A stretch of DNA of 64,000 nt from Pseudomonas quebecensis (GCF_026410085.1 NZ_CP112866.1:930001-994000); one strand, 5' to 3'. Positions 53,544-61,622 are shown, counted from the first letter of the stretch. The notes: generated by a model not told the origin, from the letters alone. Numbers and translations are program-made.

Positions 53544-54752
53544 ATGAACGACAAAGACCAGAACGACAGCCAGGAAATCGGCCCAGCAGGCGAAAAACTG
53601 CAGAAGGTGCTGGCGCGTATCGGCGTGGGCTCGCGCCGTGACGTCGAAGCCTGGATCACCCAGAAGCGCATCAAGGTCAACGGCGTCGAGGCCACCCTTG
53701 GCCAGCGCGTCGACCTGCACGACGCAATCACCATTGATGGCAAGGTCATCAAGCGTGAAGAGGCCGCCGAATCGGTGCGCCGCGTGATCATGTACAACAA
53801 GCCCGATGGCGAGATCTGCACCCGTGACGACCCGGAAGGCCGTCCGACCGTGTTCGACAAGATGCCCAAGCCCAAAGAAGGCCGCTGGATCAACATCGGT
53901 CGTCTCGACATCAACACCACCGGCCTGCTGATGTTCACCACCGACGGTGAGCTGGCCAACCGCCTGATGCACCCGTCCTACGAGATGGACCGTGAGTACG
54001 CCGTGCGTGTGCGTGGCGAAGTCGACGACGAAATGATCGAACGCCTCAAGGCCGGCGTGGTGCTGGAAGATGGCCCGGCCAAGTTCACCGACATCAAGCA
54101 GGCTCCGGGCGGCGAAGGTTTCAACCACTGGTACCACTGCGTGGTAATGGAAGGCCGTAACCGTGAAGTACGTCGCCTGTGGGAGTCCCAGGGCCTGGTG
54201 GTCAGCCGCCTCAAGCGCGTGCGTTTCGGCCCGGTGTTCCTGAACTCCGACCTGCCGATGGGCCGCTGGCGCGAAATGAGCCAGTACGAAGTCGATATTC
54301 TCAGCGCCGAAGTCGGCCTGACCCCGGTGGCGATGCCGCAGATGAACGCCAAGAGCAAAGACAAGCTTGAGCGTATGCAGCGTAAATCGTCGCGTCCGGT
54401 GGCGCGTACCGAACGTGTGGCGCGCACCCTGCGCCCGGCGCTCAATGCACCGGCGACCGGTGGGCGTATCTCCCGCGAGCCGCAGATCGAAGGCGAGCGT
54501 CGCCCGACCGCACCGTCGCGCCAGGAAGGCGAGCGTGCACCACGCACTCCCCGGCCAGCCCCGGCCGGCGGTCGCAGCAACCGTGGTGAAGCCGATCGCC
54601 CGGCCGACAGCGCCAGCACCAAGCGCCCAGCCAAGCCGGCAGCGAACAAGCGCCCCGGCCCTAAACTGGTGGCGGACGAGCCGTCGGGCAAGCGTCGCGG
54701 CGCCCCGGCCGGTTCCGGCCAGCGTCCAGGGTTTGGTCGTAAGAAGCCTTAA
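53544..54752 (+). CDS. rluB: 23S rRNA pseudouridine(2605) synthase RluB
   Basis: A 402-aa enzyme. S4 RNA-binding domain about residues 15-75 (KLQKVLARIGVGSRRDVEAWI); catalytic Asp in GRLDINTTGLLMFTTDG; then a basic low-complexity tail (about 270-402) rich in Arg, Pro, Ala and Gly. ATG 53544 is chosen because GGGAGG lies 8 nt upstream. Confidence 0.94.
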   Translation: MNDKDQNDSQEIGPAGEKLQKVLARIGVGSRRDVEAWITQKRIKVNGVEATLGQRVDLHDAITIDGKVIKREEAAESVRRVIMYNKPDGEICTRDDPEGRPTVFDKMPKPKEGRWINIGRLDINTTGLLMFTTDGELANRLMHPSYEMDREYAVRVRGEVDDEMIERLKAGVVLEDGPAKFTDIKQAPGGEGFNHWYHCVVMEGRNREVRRLWESQGLVVSRLKRVRFGPVFLNSDLPMGRWREMSQYEVDILSAEVGLTPVAMPQMNAKSKDKLERMQRKSSRPVARTERVARTLRPALNAPATGGRISREPQIEGERRPTAPSRQEGERAPRTPRPAPAGGRSNRGEADRPADSASTKRPAKPAANKRPGPKLVADEPSGKRRGAPAGSGQRPGFGRKKP

Positions 54753-54765
54753 GGGCAGCGGTAAG

Positions 54766-54850
54766 TTTTTAGCTGCAAGCTGTAAGAAGAAGCGCTAGCC
54801 CTTACGGGTTGGCGCTTTTTTTTGCTTGTGGCTTGCGACTTGCAGCTGGC
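54766..54850. repeat. REP-like palindrome with terminator after rluB
   Basis: Outer arms AGCTGCAAGCTGTAAG / CTTGCGACTTGCAGCT, like the element at 30937. Inside is the hairpin GCGCTAGCCC ttac GGGTTGGCGC with eight T (54791-54823), a strong terminator. Confidence 0.8.
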
Positions 54851-54851
54851 G

Positions 54852-55811
54852 CTAGAACGCAAACCTGCCATCGAACACGGGTTTGTCATCCAGCGCCAAC
54901 ACCCCGCTGGCAAAGATCAAATCCAGGTGATGGCTGCCTTTCTGCCCACCCCCCAGTCCCAGATGCAGACCGCAATGGCGCTCCTCGAAACCGGCATTGC
55001 GCGCGTAGAGGTCCTTGACGCCTTCATTGGTGCCGATCCCCAGTTCCTCCACACGGCGGTTGGACGGGTTGGCGTTGAGGTATTTGTTGAAGTCATCCGC
55101 CAGCCCCGGCACGTCGCTGGCCACGCTGCAGATGGTGGAGTTCTCGATCCACAGCTCCAGGGGCGATTGCAGCACGCCGTATTTGCGCGCAAAAGGGATG
55201 GTGCTGAGAAAGGTGCCGATGAATCGCACCTGGCCATTGATCGCCTCACTGTGGGTGGCAATCTCGCCGGGCGCCAGGTCGTGGTTGCCGACGCCGTTAA
55301 TATTCGTCCACTTCTTGATGCTGCTCAGCGGCGCTTCAAGGCGTGAGCCGTGCTTGTCGGTAAAGCTCAGCACGTTGGCCTGGCCCATACGCCGGATCAG
55401 CGTGGCATTGAGATCGGCGATGCGCTGGGGCTCGACACTGAAGGTATCGTAGAAATAGTCGCCGTAATCCTTGAACAGCAGGGACTTCTTCCAATGCTCA
55501 GCCATCACGTCTTGCAAGGCGCGAATAAAATCCGGGCCTTCTGCGCGTGGGTTGGGCAGCGTGGAAGAGTCGTACAGAAACAGGTACAGGTCACAGGTGT
55601 CGATGGCCTGGGCCAGGGCATCGCTGGCGGTCAAGCCCAGGCGCTGCACTTGGAAATTGAAGCGGCCGGCGCTGCCTTGGGTGATGGCCTGTGCGATGGC
55701 GTCGTAGCGTTCGGTGTGGCCCAGCAGCACGGTCGGGCAGTTCACGCCGTTAAGGGCCGGGTGATGGGCGAGGTAGTAGAGAAAATGTTCGACGGCGCGG
55801 GCCTTGTCCAT
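54852..55811 (-). CDS. Peptidase M29-like protein paired with a small peptide
   Basis: A 319-aa protein distantly like M29 aminopeptidases (AmpT/AmpS). Likely metal ligands are Glu183 (LAPGEIATHSEAINGQVRF, compare the family's PGGEV...EGSVNG), Glu255/256 (VEELGIGTN), His283 (GLHLGLGGG) and His294/295-Asp297 (GSHHLDLIF). It is shorter than typical M29 enzymes (about 400 aa). AAGGA lies 8 nt before ATG 55811. It follows the 45-aa peptide gene by 73 nt, which suggests it trims or matures that peptide. Confidence 0.75.
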   Translation of the reverse strand: MDKARAVEHFLYYLAHHPALNGVNCPTVLLGHTERYDAIAQAITQGSAGRFNFQVQRLGLTASDALAQAIDTCDLYLFLYDSSTLPNPRAEGPDFIRALQDVMAEHWKKSLLFKDYGDYFYDTFSVEPQRIADLNATLIRRMGQANVLSFTDKHGSRLEAPLSSIKKWTNINGVGNHDLAPGEIATHSEAINGQVRFIGTFLSTIPFARKYGVLQSPLELWIENSTICSVASDVPGLADDFNKYLNANPSNRRVEELGIGTNEGVKDLYARNAGFEERHCGLHLGLGGGQKGSHHLDLIFASGVLALDDKPVFDGRFAF

Positions 55812-55884
55812 GACGGGTGTCCTTGTATGCCTTGGGTAAGGAAGCAGGTGCCGTGCACAGCACCTGCCGGATGCCTGTCGAGGC

Positions 55885-56022
55885 TTAGAAAGGCCACATC
55901 GCGGTGCCAAACGGCACAACGGCGTCGGCTTGCATCATTTCAACGGCGGCCTCATGGGTCGGCGCTTCAAACCAATCGTCGAGTTGCAGTTCGGTTTCCA
56001 GGTCGTTTTCCAGTACTTGCAT
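55885..56022 (-). CDS. 45-residue peptide, candidate RiPP-like precursor
   Basis: A peptide of 45 residues with an excellent ribosome site (AGGAG, 7 nt before ATG). Residues 1-30 are acidic (MQVLENDLETELQLDDWFEA), as in RiPP leader peptides. Residues 31-45 are neutral and hydrophobic, ending VVPFGTAMWPF. No homologue is known to me. It lies just upstream of the M29-like gene in the same direction. The coding call rests on the ribosome site and the paired gene. Confidence 0.6.
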   Translation of the reverse strand: MQVLENDLETELQLDDWFEAPTHEAAVEMMQADAVVPFGTAMWPF

Positions 56023-56251
56023 GGTGTATCTCCTAGAGGACGTTGTTTGAGAACGGCTTGCCAGCGGCATCGCTGGGCAAGTGGGAAACCTAGGTGAGGG
56101 TGTTTCAGAATGCAAAAAATTTATTGACACGGTTTCATTTGGATTTTTTGTTCTGATTTTTTGCGTGATTGTTTTTTTGAGAAAATTCAAAAGGCTGCGA
56201 TTACCAATTCTGAGGAAATTTCCTACCGTCAATTTCTATTAAATTTACAGC

Positions 56252-56290
56252 TGTAACGCAGAATTTCCGTGCTGTAACGATTAATTTACG
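56252..56290. promoter_or_regulatory. Tandem TyrR/PhhR-like sites
   Basis: TGTAACGCAGAATTTCCG (56252-56269) and TGTAACGATTAATTTACG (56273-56290), 21 bp apart, two helical turns. The second matches TGTAAA-N6-TTTACA at 10 of 12 fixed positions. An AroP-like permease gene lies downstream. Confidence 0.55.
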
Positions 56291-56533
56291 TATTGATCGA
56301 GACAATATTGAACATTCTTACCCTGTAAGGAATGCCTGACAGATCGTCGCACGTGTCAGGCGATGGCCGCCGCAGGCTGTCGAGCCGTGTACAATGCGCG
56401 CGTTTTACTGTGACGCCCGTTGCGTGCCTACGCAAAAGGCCAAGACCTCAGGGTTCACCCACCCTGATCACTCCGCCTGGCCACGAGCCGGACGGGTTCG
56501 ATTTCGTCACAGATAAAAACAAACAGGTGACGC

Positions 56534-56596
56534 ATGACCATTAGAAAAACGCTGTACTCCTGGTGCCTGCGCTGGGGTTTGAGCGGCGCTGCTTGA
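56534..56596 (+). CDS. 20-residue leader peptide upstream of the permease
   Basis: ORF MTIRKTLYSWCLRWGLSGAA with AGGTGA 3 nt before... the ATG and a stop 61 nt before the permease start. Two Trp and one Tyr codon in 20 suggest a regulatory leader that senses aromatic amino acids. It overlaps no other gene. Confidence 0.55.
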   Translation: MTIRKTLYSWCLRWGLSGAA

Positions 56597-56657
56597 GCAG
56601 AGATTCAACGCAGCAACGTGCATTCAACATCATCAAACCTTGCGTGAGACCTTTTCC

Positions 56658-58079
56658 ATGAGTGGACCCCATTCCTCTTCAGGCGAACTGAAACGTGGCC
56701 TGAAAAACCGTCATATCCAGTTGATCGCCCTGGGCGGCGCCATCGGCACCGGCCTGTTTTTGGGCTCGGCCGGCGTGCTTAAATCCGCCGGGCCGTCGAT
56801 GATCCTGGGTTATGCCATCTGCGGCTTCATTGCGTTCATGATCATGCGCCAGCTCGGCGAAATGATCGTGGAAGAGCCGGTCGCCGGTTCCTTCAGCCAT
56901 TTTGCCCACAAGTACTGGGGCGGTTTCGCCGGCTTTCTGTCGGGCTGGAACTGCTGGATTCTGTACATTCTGGTGGGCATGTCCGAGCTGACGGCTGTCG
57001 GCAAATACGTGCATTACTGGTGGCCGGAGATTCCAACCTGGGTCTCGGCGGCGGCGTTTTTCGTGCTGATCAACCTGATCAACCTGGCCAATGTCAAAGT
57101 GTTCGGCGAAGCCGAGTTCTGGTTTGCCATTATCAAGGTCGTGGCAATTGTCGGCATGATTGCTTTGGGCAGCTATCTGCTCGTGAGCGGCAGCGGCGGC
57201 CCGCAGGCATCGGTCAGTAACCTGTGGGACCACGGTGGGTTCTTCCCCCATGGCGTCGGCGGGTTGGTGATGGCCATGGCGATCATCATGTTCTCCTTCG
57301 GCGGACTGGAAATGCTCGGTTTCACCGCTGCCGAAGCCGATCAGCCACGCACTGTGATCCCCAAGGCGATCAATCAGGTGATCTATCGCATCCTGATTTT
57401 CTACATCGGCGCCCTGGTGGTGCTGTTGTCGCTGACGCCGTGGGACAGCCTGCTGGCCACGCTGAATGCGTCCGGCGACGCCTACAGCGGCAGCCCCTTC
57501 GTGCAGGTGTTCTCGATGCTGGGCAGCAACACCGCGGCACACATCCTCAACTTCGTGGTGTTGACGGCGGCGTTGTCGGTGTACAACAGCGGCACCTACT
57601 GCAACAGCCGCATGCTGCTGGGCATGGCCGAGCAAGGCGATGCGCCCAAGGCCCTGGCCAGGATCGACAAGCGCGGCGTGCCGGTGCGTTCGATCCTCGC
57701 CTCGGCGGCGGTGACCCTGGTGGCGGTGCTGATGAACTACTTCATCCCGCAACACGCGTTGGAGCTGCTGATGTCGCTGGTGGTAGCCACGCTGGTGATC
57801 AACTGGGCGATGATCAGCTTTTCCCACCTCAAGTTCCGCCAGCACATGAACCGCACTGGCCAGATGCCGCTGTTCAAGGCGCTGTGGTACCCGTACGGCA
57901 ACTATGTGTGCCTGGCGTTCGTGGTGTTTATCCTGGTGATCATGCTGATGATCCCGGGGATTCAGGTGTCGGTGTACGCGATCCCGGTGTGGGTGGCGTT
58001 TATGGCGGTGTGTTATTGGATCAAGAATAAGCGCAGTGCTGAAGCGGCGTTGGCGCCGGCGGGAGCGGCGTTAAAGTAA
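56658..58079 (+). CDS. Amino-acid permease, AroP-like
   Basis: A 473-aa APC-family permease with 12 TM helices. Substrate-binding motif IALGGAIGTGLFLGSAGVLKSAGPS in TM1; FSFGGLEMLGFTAAEADQP in TM6. Overall it is closest to aromatic amino acid (AroP) permeases in my reading. ATG 56658 gives the family start; an upstream ATG would add six residues. A terminator follows. Confidence 0.85.
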   Translation: MSGPHSSSGELKRGLKNRHIQLIALGGAIGTGLFLGSAGVLKSAGPSMILGYAICGFIAFMIMRQLGEMIVEEPVAGSFSHFAHKYWGGFAGFLSGWNCWILYILVGMSELTAVGKYVHYWWPEIPTWVSAAAFFVLINLINLANVKVFGEAEFWFAIIKVVAIVGMIALGSYLLVSGSGGPQASVSNLWDHGGFFPHGVGGLVMAMAIIMFSFGGLEMLGFTAAEADQPRTVIPKAINQVIYRILIFYIGALVVLLSLTPWDSLLATLNASGDAYSGSPFVQVFSMLGSNTAAHILNFVVLTAALSVYNSGTYCNSRMLLGMAEQGDAPKALARIDKRGVPVRSILASAAVTLVAVLMNYFIPQHALELLMSLVVATLVINWAMISFSHLKFRQHMNRTGQMPLFKALWYPYGNYVCLAFVVFILVIMLMIPGIQVSVYAIPVWVAFMAVCYWIKNKRSAEAALAPAGAALK

Positions 58080-58124
58080 GCAAAATATGCGGGCTGTGTG
58101 AAAACGCTGCCTGCACCAGCTGAA

Positions 58125-58160
58125 AGCAAACGCCCTGACTTGTCGGGGCATTTGCTTTTC
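58125..58160 (+). terminator. Terminator after the permease gene
   Basis: Hairpin AGCAAA.GCCC / GGGGC.TTTGCT followed by TTTT. Confidence 0.8.
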
Positions 58161-58215
58161 AGGGTTTTAGACACAAAGGAGAAGTGTTCTTCGTTGAAAG
58201 GGCTCTTAGTCTGTA

Positions 58216-58473
58216 TCACTTGTGTGCATGTTCGTAATCAAACCCAATGAAGTAGTCGTTTTCTGAAAAAGTAATCTCATGAAAGAAGTACGCTTGGATC
58301 AGTGATAACCACTCCTGCCGCAGTTTAAACATGCCGTTATTGACGTCCTCGTTTACTGACAACCCGAGCTTGGAAATCACGGAGTAATCGTCTCCTAAAT
58401 CCGCCGAGTGCTCCGTTCCGCGTAGCCACTCTGTGGTTCTGTCGAACCATTCCAGTCTCACTTTGAGTCCCAT
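58216..58473 (-). CDS. Colicin E3/cloacin-type immunity protein (copy 1)
   Basis: An 85-aa acidic protein with the Im3 pattern: MGLKVRLEWFDRTTE start, GDDYSVISKLGL, DVNNGMFKL, and FSENDYFIGFDYEH near the end. Im3 proteins bind and block the rRNase domain of E3-type bacteriocins. Second immunity gene downstream of the toxin at 58789. Confidence 0.88.
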   Translation of the reverse strand: MGLKVRLEWFDRTTEWLRGTEHSADLGDDYSVISKLGLSVNEDVNNGMFKLRQEWLSLIQAYFFHEITFSENDYFIGFDYEHAHK

Positions 58474-58515
58474 GTGGCTCCTTCGCGGAACCGGCCACTC
58501 GCTACCAGTACATAC

Positions 58516-58776
58516 TCAGTATGGCCAAGGCCCCTGGTGGTGGAATGATATCTGATAGTCATAGTTGTCTTGTTTTACCTCATGTTTGAAGTGAGGTTGT
58601 AGGACCGCTATCCAATTTTTCTTAAGATCGTAAGCACCATCGAAAATTTGATAGTCTTTCTCTAGCTCAAGCGAAGCAAGTATCGAATGAGCATCTTCAA
58701 ATATAGTTGACAGTTCTTCTCTCACTCCGAAACCGGTGGGTTTTTCAAACCATTCGAGCATGACTCTGAGGCTCAT
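58516..58776 (-). CDS. Colicin E3-type immunity protein (copy 2)
   Basis: An 86-aa paralogue of the protein at 58216 (MSLRVMLEWFEKPTG, ILASLEL, FDGAYDLKKNWIAVLQPHFKHEV). It lies 12 nt after the toxin gene, so it is the more likely cognate immunity protein. Divergence from copy 1 suggests protection against different toxins. Confidence 0.86.
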   Translation of the reverse strand: MSLRVMLEWFEKPTGFGVREELSTIFEDAHSILASLELEKDYQIFDGAYDLKKNWIAVLQPHFKHEVKQDNYDYQISFHHQGPWPY

Positions 58777-58788
58777 AGGTGTTTTTCC

Positions 58789-59958
58789 TCACAGGTGTTT
58801 TTTGACGTTTCTCTTTGGGTTTGGCTGTTTTGTTCTTTCGCCAGTTATATGATTGAACGCACCAATATGGCTCCCGTCACCTATCAAGTAAACTTCCAGC
58901 TCCCCTTCTGCCGAGCCCCATTCAAAGGTTTTTCTGTTTTTGGCATCCGTCCATCGTTTCCGTATACCCGCACCTCCCTGCTTTGGGGTCATTCCTTTTA
59001 TGTTCCTCAAACCAGAGAAACCGGTGATTTGTTCCGTAGTCGGCGCCGTGTGATAACCATGACCGAGTGCCGGAAGTGTTTTTCTTCGAACACTCACCAC
59101 CACATACAGCGGCCGAACCCCCGACTCCACCGGGAACACCAGAATAAAATCCCGATATTGCGGCGGATATACCGGGTTCACCAGAATCTGTGCCGCCTTC
59201 TCCGTCGGTGGGTAAATCCAGATCACCGGCGCTTGCGGTGCAGCCTCCAGAGCCGGAATACCCAGCGTGTCACTTGGATCAACGGCGGGAGTCCAGATCA
59301 GTTCAACACCCTCACCCAAATCCGCAACAAACTGCTCGTCACGGCTTTGGAATTGCACCACATCGATCATCTGCCAGGCGGCATGGTTGCCTGTGTAAAA
59401 CCCATAACCCCTGAGCGTGCCGTCCTCACGCTGCTCAATTTGCAGTCGCATCTGCGACCGCGCTCGCTGCATCGAGCGCAACTGCTCTTCGCTATATAAC
59501 GCGCTATCGCCCAACTTTCCCGGCCAAGCCCACCCCACTACACCGGCCAACAAGCCAGCGGCCATAGACCCGGCTGCGGCAATGGCCGATTCCGCCACCG
59601 CCGTACGCAACGCCAACTGCCCCAAACCGACCGGCAAGGCGCTGCCACCGATCTTGCGCAAGGCCACCGCGCCCCGGGCGTCCACTTCCCGCCCACCCAA
59701 CAGGCTGAAATGACCGTACTCGCTGATCAACTCCAGCGGTACGTAACCGGCGGGGTCCGTGTAGTGAGTGAGGCCATCTGGCAGTTGGCAGGGTTTGAGG
59801 AAGGTGCAGCCGGGAGGCTTGGCCGGCTTGGGTGTTGGGGCTGGGGATGGGATGAATAAATCGATAGGCGGCGAATAGGGCGCACGCGATGGCTGCGGGG
59901 TGAGGATTCGCCGTTTGAGTTGTTCTTCTTCGGTGATCGGGTAGGCACGTTCAGACAT
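58789..59958 (-). CDS. S-type pyocin/colicin E3-type rRNase protein with altered active site
   Basis: A 389-aa protein: Pro-rich N-terminus, a hydrophobic Ala/Gly segment (about residues 115-150), an S-pyocin domain (about 190-325) and a C-terminal E3-type cytotoxic domain (about 330-389, RKRWTDAKNRKTFEW ... PNPKRNVKKHL). E3 enzymes cut 16S rRNA in the decoding site with Asp, His and Glu of EWDSQHGELE. Here that stretch is EWGSAEGELE: Gly348 and Glu351 replace Asp and His, while Glu355 remains. There is no receptor-binding domain of S pyocins, so T6SS or lysis release are possible routes. It may be inactive. Confidence 0.85.
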   Translation of the reverse strand: MSERAYPITEEEQLKRRILTPQPSRAPYSPPIDLFIPSPAPTPKPAKPPGCTFLKPCQLPDGLTHYTDPAGYVPLELISEYGHFSLLGGREVDARGAVALRKIGGSALPVGLGQLALRTAVAESAIAAAGSMAAGLLAGVVGWAWPGKLGDSALYSEEQLRSMQRARSQMRLQIEQREDGTLRGYGFYTGNHAAWQMIDVVQFQSRDEQFVADLGEGVELIWTPAVDPSDTLGIPALEAAPQAPVIWIYPPTEKAAQILVNPVYPPQYRDFILVFPVESGVRPLYVVVSVRRKTLPALGHGYHTAPTTEQITGFSGLRNIKGMTPKQGGAGIRKRWTDAKNRKTFEWGSAEGELEVYLIGDGSHIGAFNHITGERTKQPNPKRNVKKHL

Positions 59959-59962
59959 GACG

Positions 59963-59992
59963 GGCTCACTTCCTTGTATGGGGGAGTGAGCC
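59963..59992 (-). promoter_or_regulatory. Hairpin presenting the toxin ribosome site
   Basis: Perfect 8-bp arms GGCTCACT / AGTGAGCC in the toxin 5' leader. The AAGGAA ribosome-site sequence lies in the loop, directly before the stem and ATG. Confidence 0.5.
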
Positions 59993-60137
59993 TACGAGGG
60001 AGGATCAAGGAGCTGGAATCAGCATATTCGATGATAAGCGTGGGAAAAGTAGACGCAAAATTCAGCTTGTTTCGAATATATTTTTTTATTGCTGAGTTTG
60101 TACACACCCTGCCCCAAGGGGCTGACAGCGTTTCCCG

Positions 60138-60342
60138 ATGCGGTACTCAGTCCGCTCAGTTAAAGGCGGGGGGCAAAAGCGTAAGCGCTGGAAAGATCGC
60201 AAGGGATGCATTTATGAGTGGGACTATGAGAATGGCCGGGTTGAACTTTACGACAAGCAAGGCAAACATCTTGGAGATTTCCCCCCCTGATACGGGAGAG
60301 CGCACAAAGGACGCCGAGCCAAGCCGAACCACGCCAAAATAA
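60138..60342 (+). pseudogene. Frameshifted E3-type rRNase module
   Basis: Reading from 60138 gives RKRWKDRKGCIYEWDYENG then VELYDKQGKHLGDFPP and a stop at 60288. The frame is broken in a run of seven C (60281-60287). With six C it continues DTGERTKDAEPSRTTPK to 60342, restoring a 67-aa E3-type cytotoxic domain. Asp and Glu of the active site are kept, while His is Asn. There is no toxin N-terminal part and no good ribosome site, so this is an orphan module. Confidence 0.8.
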
Positions 60343-60361
60343 TCTTGATAGGAGCCTCAAC

Positions 60362-60592
60362 ATGCAGCATGAAATTCTTGCATTCGATAAAAAAACCGAG
60401 GGGGTGGCTTTCAGTATTGAAATTCCTGCCGATCAGTACGACAAATTATCGGGCCTAATGTCCTGGAGTGAGCCTGAAGATGCGATCTATGAGTACGACC
60501 TATCACCAGAGCAAGTCGGCCTTCTTGAACGCATGACCGGCAAGACTTTCAATAGCCCGGACTACATTTTTCAGTTGTCTTGTAGTGAATGA
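60362..60592 (+). CDS. Small protein next to the E3-type module, candidate immunity protein
   Basis: A 76-aa acidic protein (MQHEILAFDKKTEG start; YDLSPEQVGLLERMTGKTF) that I associate with a family (DUF7683-like) found beside E3/S6-type cytotoxins. It starts 20 nt after the broken module and has AGGAG upstream. A role as immunity protein is inferred from position only. Confidence 0.65.
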   Translation: MQHEILAFDKKTEGVAFSIEIPADQYDKLSGLMSWSEPEDAIYEYDLSPEQVGLLERMTGKTFNSPDYIFQLSCSE

Positions 60593-60771
60593 GGCGATAT
60601 GGCCGTGCTGTGTAGACGTGAAATGTATGGCAGCAGATGAAATAAGTGGGAACGCGTGCAACTGCGCGGCTCATGGCGTCCTGCCGTGGTTGAGAAAGTA
60701 GTCGCTTAAACCCGATGGTCATGTCACACATAAACACCACCCACGGCGGAATCTCATACACCGAGAGACAT

Positions 60772-61138
60772 TCACCGGCTTTTTAAAATGACACCACTCA
60801 CGTATTGATTCAAATCGAGAAAGTCTTGAAGGCTCCACGCGCGCGGCGGTAGCTTTACACCATTTTGCTGCAATGTTTTGGAGTCAAGTTTTCATTGGGA
60901 CGAAGGATGACCGAAGAGACAATTACGCCCGGATAATCAGTCAGGCGTTTTTTGAACGCGGAGGTTGTAAGGTCAGGTGTAGGCGGGCTGCTTTTCCCGG
61001 CCAGTGGTCCCGTTGCCTTGAGATCCGCTCCGTGGCACATGGCACATAGAGATTCTTGCCATTGGCAAGATCCGCGAAAGACTGCGAAGTTTGAATGAGT
61101 GATAAAGTGCTTAGCAAAGCGATCAAGGGTATTTTCAT
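60772..61138 (-). pseudogene. Cytochrome c pseudogene
   Basis: The start MKIPLIALLSTLSLIQTSQS has a signal peptide (SQSFA cut), then NGKNLY. One missing base here, when restored, gives the haem motif CAMCH; the frame then reads GADLKATGPLAG ... LRPNENLTPK. A second missing A in an A-run breaks it again, after which TLQQNGVKLPPRAWSLQDFLDLNQYV follows. Thus a small class I cytochrome c gene with two frameshifts. Confidence 0.75.
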
Positions 61139-61208
61139 TTTACAGGTGGCTTTGTTGTCGATGTTGTTATCCACGTTTGGCTTATCCGTTGCCTAAGGTT
61201 TTTGAGTG

Positions 61209-61622
61209 ATGCTGGTCATTTCCAACAACGTCCACCTGCCCGATGCCGAGATCGAGCTGACCGCCATCCGTGCCCAGGGCGCCGGTGGGCAGAACGTGAA
61301 TAAGGTGTCGAGCGCGGTGCACCTGCGCTTTGATATTCCGGCATCGTCGTTGCCCGAGTTCTATAAGGAACGGCTGCTGGCACTGCGCGACAGTCGCATC
61401 ACCAGCGACGGCGTGCTGGTGCTAAAGGCCCAGTCATACCGGACCCAGGAGCAGAATCGCGCGGACGCGCTGGAGCGTCTGGTGGAGTTGATCCAGAGCG
61501 CCACCAAGATTGAGAAGAAGCGTCGTCCGACCAAGCCCACCCTGGGGTCGAAGAAGCGTCGCCTGGAATCCAAGACCAAGCGCGGCAGCATCAAGGCCGG
61601 GCGCGGCAAGGTCGACTTCTAG
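61209..61622 (+). CDS. arfB: Alternative ribosome-rescue peptidyl-tRNA hydrolase ArfB
   Basis: A 137-aa release-factor-like protein. The GGQ motif in [20 protein letters not shown] hydrolyses peptidyl-tRNA on stalled ribosomes; the basic C-terminal tail ([29 protein letters not shown], split by position) enters the empty mRNA channel. GTG 61206 or ATG 61209 may start. The 3' end overlaps that of the MFS gene by 4 nt. Confidence 0.94.
   Translation: MLVISNNVHLPDAEIELTAIRAQGAGGQNVNKVSSAVHLRFDIPASSLPEFYKERLLALRDSRITSDGVLVLKAQSYRTQEQNRADALERLVELIQSATKIEKKRRPTKPTLGSKKRRLESKTKRGSIKAGRGKVDF

Larger units (their letters stand above)
56023..56657. other. Divergent region between peptide operon and permease
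   Basis: 635 nt. It holds an AT-rich stretch (56100-56310), two TyrR-like repeats (56252-56290), an 8-bp hairpin GCCTGACA / TGTCAGGC (56334-56361) and a 20-codon leader ORF (56534-56596). Confidence 0.7.

Noticed and set aside
60010..60120. Possible PrtN-type P box or LexA box for the toxin gene
   Set aside because: ATTG and GT elements occur but not in the repeated spacing of P boxes; no LexA-like palindrome was found.
60549..60761. Minus-strand frame in the bacteriocin region
   Set aside because: No ribosome site, no known motif, overlaps the end of the small plus-strand gene.
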